Below are positions 28,459-28,809 of a stretch of DNA of 28,809 nucleotides, piece by piece. Under the pieces are notes generated by a model, which saw nothing but the letters and a program-made list of their open reading frames with translations, had not been told where the DNA came from and made no database searches. The stretch's first letter is position 1, and every line of letters begins with the position of its first letter. The stretch spans positions 1 through 28,809 of IMG/VR virus record IMGVR_UViG_3300047276_000467. One strand, given 5' to 3'. Position numbers and translations under genes: made by a program. This stretch comes from a virus.

Positions 28459-28809
28459 TCAAGGGGCAATCTCTGTCCGGTAGTCGATGAGGTAGTTGCC
28501 GTCCGGCTGACGGACGAACAGGCCGGCCTTGATACAGCTCCGGGTGAGCGACCAGGCCTTGGTCGTGTTGAGATCCTCGCCGTACACCTCATTCCAGTTC
28601 TCGGCCACCTGGTCGCGGAGCACCGAGGCGCTCATCGGCCTGGCCGGCAGGAGGTGGACGATGGCGCGGACGGAGTTCACACGCTCGGCGGCCTTCTCGA
28701 TCTTGGCGCGGTTGAGCGCGTCCAGGTGGTTGACCATCGTGTCTCGCTTCTCGCGCCAGATCTTGCGCCAATAGCTGGCGAAGTGGGGGCGGCGGTTCTG
28801 GGGCTGTTT
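28459..28809 (-). CDS. DNA-binding-like protein, 5' end outside window
   Basis: The reading frame stays open to the window edge, beyond the ATG at 28737. The upstream codons (HFASYWRKIWREKRD) look coding and continue the same helical, basic character, so the gene is taken as partial at its start. The C-terminal part (SASVLRDQVAENWNEVYG, then a turn and LFVRQPDGNYLIDYRTE) has a winged-helix-like shape. It may be a regulator or a replication/packaging accessory. Total visible length is 116 residues. Function is not recognised. Confidence 0.55.
   Translation of the reverse strand, partial: KQPQNRRPHFASYWRKIWREKRDTMVNHLDALNRAKIEKAAERVNSVRAIVHLLPARPMSASVLRDQVAENWNEVYGEDLNTTKAWSLTRSCIKAGLFVRQPDGNYLIDYRTEIAP

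Noticed and set aside
1-28809. tRNA genes, CRISPR array, integrase, attachment site, insertion sequence
   Set aside because: I looked for cloverleaf-like arms, regular direct repeats with spacers, tyrosine/serine recombinase motifs and terminal inverted repeats with transposase, and saw none.

Overview
The window is part of a double-stranded DNA tailed bacteriophage (or prophage) genome. The order and families of the head and tail genes follow the lambda plan, which points to a siphovirus. Both ends cut through genes, so it is a fragment or an arbitrarily opened circle. Host: not identifiable from sequence. A lipoprotein with spanin-like architecture favours a Gram-negative (two-membrane) host. 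Base composition is moderately GC-rich. No integrase, repressor, tRNA, CRISPR array, IS element or rRNA was seen.

Layout. Positions 1-9379 are a tightly packed rightward (+) operon of DNA metabolism: a lysozyme-like protein, a RuvC-like resolvase, a RecT-like annealing protein coupled to a RecE-like PD-(D/E)XK exonuclease, a small protein with an SSB-like C-terminal tip, an SF2 helicase, a run of small coiled-coil proteins, a calcineurin-like phosphoesterase, two small unknowns and a large primase-helicase fusion. Positions 28809-9451 are a leftward (-) late operon. Read in its own direction it holds regulators or unknowns, TerS, TerL (GpA type), a gpW-like joiner, portal, S49 head protease, scaffold-like coiled coil, major capsid protein (P22-coat-like), a terminator, FII-, Z-, U- and V-position connector and tail genes, a chaperone-position gene, a short tape measure, three unrecognised virion proteins, a repeat-bearing tail fibre, a 42-residue membrane protein, a u-spanin-like lipoprotein and a holin. 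The two operons converge at about 9380-9450.

How it works together. The left operon supplies origin-proximal primase/helicase activity and a complete single-strand-annealing recombination kit (exonuclease, annealase, SSB-like protein, helicase, resolvase). The right operon packages DNA, builds the virion and lyses the cell. Genes are mostly joined by ATGA, TAATG or TGATG overlaps, implying translational coupling. Many uncoupled starts lack a Shine-Dalgarno and have A/C/T-rich leaders, while a few (5251, 10445, 18201) have good AAGGAG-like sites.

Main discovery. Reading the whole window for palindromic tetramers, I find no CATG and a single ACGT (21627-21630), where roughly 110 of each would be expected by chance. 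Codon choice shows the avoidance directly (Asp-Val as GAT-GTN, Met preceded by T/A/G-ending codons). His-Val is the only dipeptide that cannot be written without CATG or ACGT. It occurs once in all the proteins called here, in the major capsid protein, and that is exactly where the single ACGT lies. This suggests long selection by two restriction specificities, strong enough to shape protein sequence.
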